Assembly: GCA_902774725.1 (NCBI GenBank)
Contig: CACYJP010000004.1
Location: forward strand, 1-36,973
Length of the DNA stretch: 36,973 nucleotides
Direction of reading: 5' to 3'
Source of the DNA: an uncultured Lachnospiraceae bacterium
GTDB taxonomy: Bacteria > Bacillota > Clostridia > Lachnospirales > Lachnospiraceae
Within the stretch, counting starts at the first letter, position 1. Each line of letters begins with the position of its first letter. The notes beneath the pieces are model-generated. The model was given only the letters and a program-made list of their open reading frames with translations. It did not search any database and had not been told where the DNA came from. Positions 7,853 through 14,839 of the stretch are shown one piece after another. The position numbers were made by a program, and so were the translations under genes.

Positions 7853-8868
7853 CTGTTTGCTTTCTCTTCCTTCTGTGCTGCGGCAAATGCTGCAGTGATT
7901 ATTGCCATTGAGTAAACCTCCTGAGCTGTACATCCACGTGACAGATCATTGATAGGAGAATTAAGTCCGAGAAGAATAGGACCGAATGCTTCGAAGTTAC
8001 CGATTCTCTGAGCAAGCTTGTAACCGATGTTACCGGCGTTGATGTCAGGGAAGATAAATGTATTGGCATGTCCTGCTACTGCTGAACCAGGTGCCTTCTT
8101 TGCTGCTACATTTGGTGAAACAGCAGCGTCGAACTGAAGCTCTCCATCGATAGGAATGTCAGGAAGGAGTGCCTTTGTCTTCTCACATGCGTTACGAACC
8201 TTGTCAACGCTTTCACCCTTACCTGAGCCCTTTGTTGAGTAGCTGAGGAATGCAACCTTTGGCTCCATGCCGAAGATCTTTGCACACTTAATTGTCTCTG
8301 TAGCGATTTCTACAAGATCGTCCTCTGATGGATCGATTGTGATAGCGCAGTCACCCATCGCGATCACTTCGTTATCACCTGTTGCTCTTGGACGAACAAG
8401 AATGAAACATGATGTAACGATGTTGTTGCCCGGCTTTGTTTTTACAAGCTGGAATGCAGGTCTAACTGTATCAGCTGTTGAATATGTAGCTCCTCCAAGG
8501 AGACAATCACCATAGCCCATTTTTACGAGCATAGTTCCGAAATAGTTATTCTGTCCGAGAATCTTTATAGCATCCTCTCTTGTTACTCCCTTTGACTTAC
8601 GAAGTTCTACAAACTCATCAACCATTTTATCAAAGTCTTCAAACTTAGCCGGATCTATTATTTTAGCTCCTCTGATGTTGAAGCCGCTTTCCTCTGCAAC
8701 CTTATGTATCTCATCTTCATTTCCGAGAAGGATTGGCTCCAGGAAGTTGCTTGCAAGGAGTCTTGATGACGCTTCAAGGATACGAGGATCGTTTCCTTCT
8801 GTGAAAACAATCGTCTGATGATGTTCCTTAAGTTTGCCAATAAGTTTTCCAAAACCAAAAACTGCCAT
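7849..8868 (-). CDS. pta: Phosphate acetyltransferase
   Basis: Pta interconverts acetyl-CoA and acetyl phosphate, the first step of acetate formation in fermenting Clostridia. The 339-residue length is that of the short, single-domain form. Diagnostic segments are TEGNDPRIL near residue 23, GGATYSTADTVRPAFQLVKT, MGDCAITIDP, LSYSTKGSG, DGELQFDAAVSP, and the C-terminal GPILLGLNSPINDLSRG. The usual partner ackA is not adjacent; a rhomboid gene overlaps the stop instead. A strong promoter lies just upstream. Confidence 0.95.
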   Translation of the reverse strand: MAVFGFGKLIGKLKEHHQTIVFTEGNDPRILEASSRLLASNFLEPILLGNEDEIHKVAEESGFNIRGAKIIDPAKFEDFDKMVDEFVELRKSKGVTREDAIKILGQNNYFGTMLVKMGYGDCLLGGATYSTADTVRPAFQLVKTKPGNNIVTSCFILVRPRATGDNEVIAMGDCAITIDPSEDDLVEIATETIKCAKIFGMEPKVAFLSYSTKGSGKGESVDKVRNACEKTKALLPDIPIDGELQFDAAVSPNVAAKKAPGSAVAGHANTFIFPDINAGNIGYKLAQRIGNFEAFGPILLGLNSPINDLSRGCTAQEVYSMAIITAAFAAAQKEEKANS

Positions 8869-8930
8869 ATTATTTTACCCCATTCCTTAATATTTTTTTT
8901 GTAGTTCTTAAGCTGAACTATAACATTTCT

Positions 8931-8959
8931 ATTATAGGATTGTTATGTTGATTTTTCAA
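8931..8959 (-). promoter_or_regulatory. Promoter of pta
   Basis: Read on the minus strand, TTGAAA (8959-8954) and TATAAT (8936-8931) are separated by exactly 17 bp, a near-consensus sigma-A promoter 60-90 bases before pta. Confidence 0.8.
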
Positions 8960-9002
8960 GTGTCATCGAACATTTATTATCATATTATATGGGCTTCTTT
9001 TA

Positions 9003-9032
9003 TTGACATACAATTATAGTAGGCATTAAAAT
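9003..9032 (+). promoter_or_regulatory. Promoter of the 5'-nucleotidase gene
   Basis: TTGACA (9003-9008) and TAAAAT (9027-9032) with 18 bp between, about 40 bases before the start codon. It is divergent from, and does not overlap, the pta promoter. Confidence 0.7.
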
Positions 9033-9074
9033 GTTATTACAACTGTAGTTTGGTTGATAGATGGAGTGAGTTTT

Positions 9075-11495
9075 ATGAAGAGGTCTATTAAAAACAAAAA
9101 AAACAGAGGGGTTCTGTTAGGTTTCGGACTTGCATATCTTCTTTTTTGGGCGAGTATCTTCGGGGGTGTCAGGCCGGTTGAAGCGGACGATGACACTATA
9201 TACACGCTGAAAATATTTGAAACCTCGGATGTTCATGGCGCAATCGCGATGGTTCAGGAGGATGGTACTCAGTACAGGATGGCCTTCATTTCAGATAAAA
9301 TTAAGGATGTGCGTGGCTACGGCGATGCTTATCGCAAGGATAAGGCTATTCTTGTTGATACAGGAGATGTGTATCAGGGAACGGTTTTATCTAATCTTCA
9401 AAAAGGTCAGTGTATGGCAGCGGCCTATGAATACATGGATTATGATGCGGTAGGTGTCGGAAACCATGAGTTTGACTGGGGAATTGAAACGGTAATTAAT
9501 GCTGATAAAACTATGCGTGACTACGATTTTGGTGGATATACAGGTGTTAATGATGTACCGATCACAGTTTCCAATATGTACAGGTACGGTGAAAAGCTTG
9601 CCCTGGGAGAGGACTATATAATACTTGATAAGGTTGCAACAGATGCTGATGGAAATGAGATACCTGTTAAGGTTGCTATAATCGGCTTTGCAGATGATTA
9701 TTCATCTTCTGAAAAGTATTCTCAGTATTCCGGTCTGGGCTATGATACCAAGCTGGATTATAACGAGCTCAATGCCTTAGCCAGTAACCTTGAGGATAGT
9801 GGTGCGTGTGATGCGACAGTAGTATTATTCCATGGGGAAGCTAAAATATGTGCTGACTCTTTAGGTTCCGGAAGCAAGGTTGATCTGGTCTTGGGAGGAC
9901 ATACCCATAGGAATGCTAATGGTGTAACAGATTGGGGGCTTCCTTACCTTCAGCCTACAAACGCAGCGGCAGCATATACAACTGCAGATCTCGAGTTTAA
10001 AAAGGTCGGTGATGATACCATATATGTTGATTCTGCAAACAGACGTTATGAGAGAGTTACGAAGGATATACAAAAGCTCTACAATCTTCCGGAAAATGTA
10101 GATGAACTGGATAAGGATATAATTGATATATCAGATGCGGCTATTGCTGATGTAGATGAAGTTCTCAAAACAAATATAGGTTATATAACAGAAAGTGCAA
10201 GTAAAAGTGATTTTATTCCGGAAAGTAGTAATCATTCGACGACTTGTGGAAACTGGATGGCATCGATTTTGCAAAGGGCTGTAAATGCGGATATCGGAAT
10301 CGTAAATACTGGTGCAGTAAGAAGAGGGTGGTTTGTAAAAGACGGCAGCCTTGATATAAATTATTCTGATGTTTATGAGATGTTTCCTTTTGATGATGAA
10401 TTATATGTCTATGAAATCACCTATGAGGATCTTAAGGAGGCGATGGAATATTCGTGCAAAAAAACCGGACGGGGCTTGCTATCCAGAATGGTTGGAATTA
10501 ATGTTTATTTAGATGATACAGATTTTTACGCGCTTGAGACAACAGATGGAAGTGTTATCTATGTCGATGGTAAATGGAAAGGCGACTGGAAGGATAAAAA
10601 GGTTCGTATCGCAGTAACTGAATTTTGTGCCACTACTGAAAGAACAGAAGAAGGTTATTCGAATCCTCTTATTAAATGGAATAATGATGGCAGACTTGTT
10701 TCTCATGATTCTTTTATCAGAGATGGTGCATTTACGGTACTGGAGCAGGAAGCTGCAGAAAATGACGGTCATCTGAATATAGATACACATTCGTACTTTA
10801 TAGAAGAACATAAGAAAGATCCACACTGGTATCTGACTTATGACGGAGTACTCACAATAGAAAAGGAAATAGGTGAGATTCCGGAGAATATGTTTGAAAA
10901 ATATAGCGATCAGAAGACGGTTGTTTTTGAAGGCACAGCAGAAGAGTGGTACGCTATGAAGATAAGCGATAAATGGCTGATCGAAAGTAAGGATGTAAGT
11001 ATTAAATGTAATGATAAGACTATTATCGCTGCAAGCTATATGTGCGTGAATTATAACCGGCATGTATATGATGCTCCTGCCTATAGCTGGAGTGATGATA
11101 ATAGTAAGGTTACAGCCTCACATTTTTGTCCTATATGTGAGAATGAAGAAACTGAAACTGTGGAAAGTACATCGGCAGTAACAAAAGAGGCTACTGAGGC
11201 AGAAGCAGGAGAGAGAACATATACTGCTGAGTTTAAGAATCCGGCATTTGAAAAGCAGACTAAGAAGGTTGAGATTCCAAAGCTTACGCCGAGTGATAAT
11301 CCGGATGATGATAAGCCGGCAGAACCATCAACTGAAAACTCCAATGTGACACCACATGGTAGTGCAGGTAATACTCCTTCGACCGGAGACGAAGCGATGA
11401 TCATACCGTTTATGATAGTATTTATGTTGTCCGCTCTTGCGGTTGTAGTTATAGTTATCGAGAAATCGAGAGGAAAGAAAACTGCCGGAAAATAA
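9075..11495 (+). CDS. Cell-wall anchored 5'-nucleotidase/2',3'-cyclic phosphodiesterase (UshA-like)
   Basis: An exported enzyme of 806 residues that would release phosphate or nucleosides from extracellular nucleotides. A signal peptide (MKRSIKNKKN, hydrophobic core, cleavage near VEA-DDD) leads to a calcineurin-like domain with SDVHGA, VDTGDVYQG, GVGNHEFDWG, VVLFHGE and LGGHTH metal motifs. The 5'-nucleotidase C-terminal domain carries NHSTTCGNWM and GIVNTGAVRRG. A module containing HFCPICENEE, common in clostridial surface proteins, precedes the Pro-rich tail. The end is a sorting signal: TPSTGD, a hydrophobic helix, then KSRGKK. The ATG at 9075 has GGAG eight bases upstream; the TTG at 9054 is rejected. 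Confidence 0.9.
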   Translation: MKRSIKNKKNRGVLLGFGLAYLLFWASIFGGVRPVEADDDTIYTLKIFETSDVHGAIAMVQEDGTQYRMAFISDKIKDVRGYGDAYRKDKAILVDTGDVYQGTVLSNLQKGQCMAAAYEYMDYDAVGVGNHEFDWGIETVINADKTMRDYDFGGYTGVNDVPITVSNMYRYGEKLALGEDYIILDKVATDADGNEIPVKVAIIGFADDYSSSEKYSQYSGLGYDTKLDYNELNALASNLEDSGACDATVVLFHGEAKICADSLGSGSKVDLVLGGHTHRNANGVTDWGLPYLQPTNAAAAYTTADLEFKKVGDDTIYVDSANRRYERVTKDIQKLYNLPENVDELDKDIIDISDAAIADVDEVLKTNIGYITESASKSDFIPESSNHSTTCGNWMASILQRAVNADIGIVNTGAVRRGWFVKDGSLDINYSDVYEMFPFDDELYVYEITYEDLKEAMEYSCKKTGRGLLSRMVGINVYLDDTDFYALETTDGSVIYVDGKWKGDWKDKKVRIAVTEFCATTERTEEGYSNPLIKWNNDGRLVSHDSFIRDGAFTVLEQEAAENDGHLNIDTHSYFIEEHKKDPHWYLTYDGVLTIEKEIGEIPENMFEKYSDQKTVVFEGTAEEWYAMKISDKWLIESKDVSIKCNDKTIIAASYMCVNYNRHVYDAPAYSWSDDNSKVTASHFCPICENEETETVESTSAVTKEATEAEAGERTYTAEFKNPAFEKQTKKVEIPKLTPSDNPDDDKPAEPSTENSNVTPHGSAGNTPSTGDEAMIIPFMIVFMLSALAVVVIVIEKSRGKKTAGK

Positions 11496-11506
11496 GAAAG
11501 TGTATT

Positions 11507-11540
11507 AAAAAAAGCATGTCCCAGTAGACATGCTTTTTTT
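11507..11540. terminator. Bidirectional terminator between the 5'-nucleotidase gene and the RNA array
   Basis: A7, a 7-bp stem GCATGTC/GACATGC with a 6-nt loop, and T7. It works from either side, ending the 5'-nucleotidase transcript and, on the minus strand, the distal array RNA. The terminator at 11865-11894 is its counterpart in the other copy of the 351-bp duplication. Confidence 0.9.
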
Positions 11541-11543
11541 AAT

Positions 11544-11674
11544 AACGACAAGGGAAGGTACTGACCCGATCGGGTTTCCAATATACTCCGTATAACCAGC
11601 CGCCCACAAGGCCATGTAAAGGCTACAGGAATATATTCGTGTGGACATATCGTATAAGATACACCCTTGTTATT
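11544..11674 (-). repeat. Array module 1 (131 bp)
   Basis: On the plus strand it begins AACGACAAGGG and ends CCCTTGTTATT (arms paired with one mismatch and one wobble). The long stem is 11640-11647 with 11601-11608, all pairs formed if U.G pairs are counted on the minus-strand RNA. The pseudoknot is 11628-11637 with 11580-11589, 10 bp with one G.U. The variable segment is about 11555-11579 and contains the self-complementary ACCCGATCGGGT. Confidence 0.85.
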
Positions 11675-11686
11675 ATTTGTATTTAA

Positions 11687-11818
11687 AACGACGAGGGAAG
11701 CGTTTCCCGCCTCTGGGCGCCAAATATATTCCGTACAACCGGCTGTCCGCAAAGCCACATAAATGGTAGCAGGAACATATTCATACGGACGTATCCTAAA
11801 GGATACACCCTCATCATT
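11687..11818 (-). repeat. Array module 2 (132 bp)
   Basis: Arms are AACGACGAGGG and CCCTCATCATT on the plus strand; both differences become G.U pairs in minus-strand RNA. The small hairpin is extended to 6 bp by a paired change (GTATCC/GGATAC). The long stem is 11784-11791 with 11744-11751 (one terminal mismatch). The pseudoknot 11772-11781 with 11723-11732 is fully paired with one G.U. Confidence 0.85.
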
Positions 11819-11827
11819 AGATACTGT

Positions 11828-11855
11828 ATTATATCAGCTTATTCATAAAATGCAA
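11828..11855 (-). promoter_or_regulatory. Promoter of the distal array RNA
   Basis: Minus strand TTGCAT (11855-11850), 16 bp, TATAAT (11833-11828), followed by ACAGT and the module. It is nearly identical to the promoter at 12204-12177 and sits 351 bp from it. Confidence 0.85.
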
Positions 11856-11864
11856 GTAGTAAAT

Positions 11865-11894
11865 AAAAAAGCATATCAATCGATATGCTTTTTT
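11865..11894 (-). terminator. Terminator of the proximal array RNA
   Basis: A6, a 7-bp stem GCATATC/GATATGC (both arms as read on the plus strand: 11871-11877 with 11882-11888), a 4-nt loop and T6. It follows module 3 directly and precedes the promoter of the next RNA copy. Confidence 0.9.
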
Positions 11895-12025
11895 AACGAT
11901 AAGGGATCGGTTTTGATCCCGGGGGAGTTCAAATATACTCCATATAACCAGCCGTCCACAAGGCTATGTAAAGGCTATAGGAATATATTTATGTGGACGT
12001 ATCTAAAAGATACACCCTTATCGTT
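11895..12025 (-). repeat. Array module 3 (131 bp)
   Basis: Arms AACGATAAGGG and CCCTTATCGTT are perfectly complementary. The long stem 11992-11999 with 11953-11960 is perfect and uses a different sequence (CGUCCACA/UGUGGACG) from module 4, a true covariation. The pseudoknot 11980-11990 with 11931-11941 is 11 bp with one G.U. The variable segment, about 11906-11930, holds a GGGATC/GATCCC hairpin. Confidence 0.88.
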
Positions 12026-12037
12026 ATTTTTTATAAA

Positions 12038-12167
12038 AACGATGAGGGAAGCGCCTCCCGCGCGCGGTTCCTAATATACTCCGTACAACCGGCCGTCCGT
12101 AAAGCCATAAAAATGGATGCAGGATTATATTCGTACGGACGTATCTGAAAGATACACCCTCATCGTT
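12038..12167 (-). repeat. Array module 4 (130 bp), nearest the reverse transcriptase
   Basis: Arms AACGATGAGGG and CCCTCATCGTT are perfectly complementary. The small hairpin is GUAUC-UUUCA-GAUAC (12155-12141). The long stem 12134-12141 with 12094-12101 (CGUCCGUA/UACGGACG) is perfect. The pseudoknot 12122-12131 with 12073-12082 pairs 9 of 10 bases. The variable segment, about 12049-12072, is GC-rich. Confidence 0.88.
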
Positions 12168-12176
12168 AGGAACTGT

Positions 12177-12204
12177 ATTATATCAACTTTTTTGTAAAAT
12201 GCAA
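12177..12204 (-). promoter_or_regulatory. Promoter of the proximal array RNA
   Basis: Minus strand TTGCAT (12204-12199), 16 bp, TATAAT (12182-12177), ACAGTTCC, then the first module. It lies between the reverse transcriptase stop and the array. Confidence 0.85.
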
Positions 12205-12230
12205 GTAGTTCTTTATCTGTATTCTAATCT

Positions 12231-13472
12231 TTATCGATCAGCAGGTTTTAAAACGCTTTCATCATCAAAACGGTGATAGTAGCTGTGAACCAAAGGTCTG
12301 AAGCCAAGACGTTTCATATCATCGTAGGTGATTCTGTATTTGGCGTTGGTTTTACGGCCTGTACCTACAAATCTTATGCAGTCCTCTGATACCTTATCTA
12401 TAATATGCAGTCTGTCTGCTGTGGTGATAGTTGGGAATATTCTTTCTATCCAGCTGTATGATTCTTCTTCGGTATCAACATATCTGTATCCATAAAGATA
12501 ACCATCCATGATTCTTGCCATCATTTCAGCGGCTCTTTCTCTTGGATAACGTCCTTTTCTGACTCCTCTGTTCAGGCTGTTTGCACGGTGCTTAAACTTG
12601 TTAGTTACCTTGCTGAAGGTGTTGTCTGCTATATCGACATAACCATTTGCAAACTTTATTCCGAGAAGATCGAGTTCTTCGCCCGGTACAACTATTGCGG
12701 ACTTATCCTCGTTGAATTCAAGATGCAGATCTCCGACCATTTTTACGAGGAGCTTCATATTTTCCTCGGCTTCCTCTTTGGTTTCATTCATGATACAGAT
12801 ATCATCTGCATAGCGGCAGTAGAGGATGCTTCTTTCGGTCATGACCTTATCAACTTCAAGAAGGTTAAGGTTATAAAAGAAGGCTGAGGTCGGATTTCCA
12901 CCCATTACAGAGGTGTATGCTTCAACAACTTCGTCCTTGTAGTAATATTTGCCTCTCCTCATGAGCCACATAATGAATTCTATGAATTCAGGTTCATCTG
13001 AGCAGTACTTCCACAGCTGCTTTTCGAGAATATCTAGATCGATGGACTCGCTGTATCTGTGGATGTCTGACTTAACAGCATAAAGCTTTCTTTCAGGGTC
13101 GAGATTCTTTATTTTGGTAAAGAGATTCCTTGTACGGTTTTCGATTCTTGCAGAATAAAGATTGTCTGAAAAAATGTTGTTGTACTTTCTTATAAGAAGA
13201 TAGTTAAGGAACTGAAGGACTATCTTTTCCTTATCATTAAACTTAAAAACTTTTCTTCTTCTGTTTGAAAGGCTCTTTCTGATCAAAAAGCATGTTGGAA
13301 GATCAAAGTAATAATCCTTGTTTATGAGTCTTTTGATATCGTTATCAAATTCATCAGAGTATATGTAGTTCTGGGTGAATTCGACAAATTCTTTCTCATA
13401 CTTTGTTTTGATCTTTCGCTTTTCCATAAAAGCGTCTTTTTTCTCTTGGGTTATCATTTCCTCAAATAACAT
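12231..13472 (-). CDS. Reverse transcriptase (RNA-directed DNA polymerase) with a downstream RNA array
   Basis: A 413-residue single-gene reverse transcriptase. The palm motifs are present: motif A VKSDIHRYSESI with D136; motif B GGNPTSAFFYNLNLLEVD from residue 191; motif C YCRYADDICI with catalytic D223/D224; motif D HLEFNEDKSAIV; and a LLGIKF grip near 269-274. The N-terminus is basic and the C-terminal 130 residues, ending ITYDDMKRLGFRPLVHSYYHRF, form a thumb-like region I do not recognise. There is no maturase, HNH, nuclease or Cas1 domain. GGGAG precedes the ATG. The gene follows nudix and eda on the same strand after 81 bases, and an RNA array follows it. Motif B has some likeness to diversity-generating retroelement enzymes, but family placement is open. 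Confidence 0.92.
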   Translation of the reverse strand: MLFEEMITQEKKDAFMEKRKIKTKYEKEFVEFTQNYIYSDEFDNDIKRLINKDYYFDLPTCFLIRKSLSNRRRKVFKFNDKEKIVLQFLNYLLIRKYNNIFSDNLYSARIENRTRNLFTKIKNLDPERKLYAVKSDIHRYSESIDLDILEKQLWKYCSDEPEFIEFIMWLMRRGKYYYKDEVVEAYTSVMGGNPTSAFFYNLNLLEVDKVMTERSILYCRYADDICIMNETKEEAEENMKLLVKMVGDLHLEFNEDKSAIVVPGEELDLLGIKFANGYVDIADNTFSKVTNKFKHRANSLNRGVRKGRYPRERAAEMMARIMDGYLYGYRYVDTEEESYSWIERIFPTITTADRLHIIDKVSEDCIRFVGTGRKTNAKYRITYDDMKRLGFRPLVHSYYHRFDDESVLKPADR

Positions 13473-13553
13473 AATTTCTCTCCCTTAATATGTGGAAATC
13501 TTAGCACACATATCATCACATAATTGTCACACATTCTAACGCGGTGTACATAA

Positions 13554-14207
13554 CTATGCAAGTGTATTTTTAACCAGCTCGGCGGCTTCTGCAACCTTTT
13601 GTTTAATTATGTCAAAGCTGCCTGCGGCAATCATATCCTTTTTAACCATCCAGCTTCCTCCACAGCAGAAGATCTTGTCAGATTTGAGGTAGTCAACAAC
13701 ATTTTCAGCATTTATTCCGCCGGTTGGCATAAACTTTACCTTTGGAAATGCTGCTCCGATAGCCTTGATGGTTTTAAGTCCGCCTGCATTTTCTGCAGGG
13801 AAGAACTTCACATGATCGAGTCCCAGGTTTACTGCCTGGATGAGCTCGGTCGGTGTCATAATTCCCGGACATACCGGGATATCTATATCGATACAGTGTT
13901 TAACAACGTCTGCGTCAAAGCCCGGTGATACGATGAATTTTGCACCGGCATTTACAGCTCTGTCTACCTGCTCAACTGATAAAACGGTTCCGGCACCTAC
14001 AAGCAGCTCAGGATACTTTTCTGACATAATCCTTATCGATTCTTCAGCAGCATCTGTTCTGAAGGTTACCTCTGCAGCCGGAAGACCTCCCTTTATGAGA
14101 GCATCTCCAAGTGGTGCAGCATCCTTTGCATCGTCAAGTACGACTACAGGAATGATTCCTATCTCGGAAAGCTTCTTTAACATTTCCTCTGTTTTTGCAC
14201 TGTTCAT
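13554..14207 (-). CDS. eda: 2-dehydro-3-deoxy-phosphogluconate / 4-hydroxy-2-oxoglutarate aldolase
   Basis: A class I aldolase of 217 residues that splits KDPG to pyruvate and glyceraldehyde 3-phosphate (Entner-Doudoroff and hexuronate catabolism). E46 in AEVTFRT and the Schiff-base K134 in DHVKFFPAE are in place, with GAGTVL, FIVSPGF, PVCPGIMTPTE and MPTGGI as usual. The ATG at 14207 is preferred because GGAGGTAAAGGT precedes it; an upstream in-frame start at 14240 lacks a site. It is 36 bases downstream of the nudix gene and probably in its operon. No edd or kdgK lies nearby. Confidence 0.93.
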   Translation of the reverse strand: MNSAKTEEMLKKLSEIGIIPVVVLDDAKDAAPLGDALIKGGLPAAEVTFRTDAAEESIRIMSEKYPELLVGAGTVLSVEQVDRAVNAGAKFIVSPGFDADVVKHCIDIDIPVCPGIMTPTELIQAVNLGLDHVKFFPAENAGGLKTIKAIGAAFPKVKFMPTGGINAENVVDYLKSDKIFCCGGSWMVKKDMIAAGSFDIIKQKVAEAAELVKNTLA

Positions 14208-14243
14208 ACCTTTACCTCCGTTTGTAATTGATAAAATCACGGT

Positions 14244-14786
14244 TTATTTGTTTTTGGTTGGATCCTTGTGTGTGAATGCTCCATTATGATTTCTCAGGAA
14301 ATACAGAAGAGAAATGAAGGAAGTTTTATATAGTACAAATTCCTTTTTGTGAAGCATGTCGAGTATCTCTTCTTCGGTAGCCCATGCAACCTTTTCGACC
14401 TCGGTTTTCTGAAGCTCAAGTGAGTCGATATCTACATCCATATTTATGGTATAGATATCATTGAAGCCGCCGTCGAAGTATATGGTCATAGCGGGACGTA
14501 TACCGGTCAGATCATAATCAATTCCAACCTCTTCCTTTAGTTCACGTGATGCTGCCTGCTGGCTCGTGTCACCTGCCAGGGCGCTACCGCCTGCGGTTAT
14601 ATCCCACATACCGGACCAACCACTCTTAAATGGTTGCCTCTTCTGGATCAGCATTCTTCCGTCGCTTCCGAAGATGCATACGTGTACAACAAGTCTGTAG
14701 TAACCTTCAGGAACCTTATTGCCCCTTTCCAGGGTTTTCCCGGTTCTGTTTCTGTTAACATCATAAAGATCAAAACTTTCTGCCAT
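14244..14786 (-). CDS. Nudix hydrolase
   Basis: A 180-residue cytoplasmic Nudix enzyme that would hydrolyse a nucleoside diphosphate-linked compound. The Nudix box runs from the Gly in GGSALAGD to RELKEEVGI near residues 66-89, with Asp in place of the first conserved Glu. The preceding WSGMWDITAGG and the opening FDLYDVNRNRTG resemble the isopentenyl-diphosphate isomerase-like/YfcD branch. AAGGGGG precedes the ATG. It heads a minus-strand set nudix-eda-reverse transcriptase. Confidence 0.85.
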   Translation of the reverse strand: MAESFDLYDVNRNRTGKTLERGNKVPEGYYRLVVHVCIFGSDGRMLIQKRQPFKSGWSGMWDITAGGSALAGDTSQQAASRELKEEVGIDYDLTGIRPAMTIYFDGGFNDIYTINMDVDIDSLELQKTEVEKVAWATEEEILDMLHKKEFVLYKTSFISLLYFLRNHNGAFTHKDPTKNK

Positions 14787-14809
14787 ATTTTTGCCCCCTT
14801 ACTTTTTCT

Positions 14810-14839
14810 ATTTTACCCTATAAATATATGACTTGACAA
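14810..14839 (-). promoter_or_regulatory. Promoter of the nudix-eda operon
   Basis: Minus strand TTGTCA (14839-14834), 18 bp, TAAAAT (14815-14810). Its -35 shares bases with the -35 of the divergent promoter at 14833-14861. Confidence 0.6.

Larger units (their letters stand above)
11507..11821 (-). ncRNA. Distal structured RNA of the reverse transcriptase array (two modules, own promoter and terminator)
   Basis: A predicted ~315-nt transcript starting near 11821, seven bases past the TATAAT at 11833-11828, and ending at the terminator 11540-11507. It contains two modules, 11818-11687 and 11674-11544, joined by a 12-nt AT-rich linker. Each module can fold into the same closing stem, hairpin, long stem and pseudoknot. 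No open frame is conserved between the modules, while pairing is, so an RNA product is favoured. It is the second copy of a 351-bp tandem duplication; the first is next to the reverse transcriptase. Confidence 0.8.
11865..12170 (-). ncRNA. Proximal structured RNA of the reverse transcriptase array (two modules, own promoter and terminator)
   Basis: A predicted ~306-nt transcript starting near 12170 and ending at the terminator 11894-11865. The start falls three bases before the closing stem of module 4, so the RNA would begin almost directly with that stem. Modules 12167-12038 and 12025-11895 are joined by a 12-nt AT-rich linker. The gene lies 27 bases beyond the reverse transcriptase stop, on the same strand, with its own -35/-10, so it can be made independently of the protein mRNA. 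Confidence 0.82.

Noticed and set aside
7853-7933. N-terminal extension of the rhomboid gene into pta
   Set aside because: The extra 27 residues lie antiparallel in function to nothing known, are encoded inside conserved pta codons in another frame, and a TTG coupled to the pta stop gives a normal rhomboid N-terminus.
11763-12074. 103-residue open frame through the array (plus strand), and the 225-residue minus-strand frame at 11081-11758
   Set aside because: They cross terminators and promoters, are not conserved between the repeated copies and overlap better-supported features; composition is not protein-like.
11544-12167. CRISPR array
   Set aside because: The units are ~131 bp with long conserved parts and two spacing classes (143 and 208 bp), not 25-40 bp repeats with equal spacers, and no cas genes are present.
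11507-13472. Diversity-generating retroelement
   Set aside because: The motif GGNPTS is somewhat like those enzymes, but there is no template/variable repeat pair with adenine-specific changes, no accessory Avd gene and no target gene.
11507-13472. Classical retron
   Set aside because: The closing stems recall a1/a2 arms, but the RNA lies after the enzyme, has its own promoters, occurs in four modules, and the enzyme lacks the retron signatures I know.
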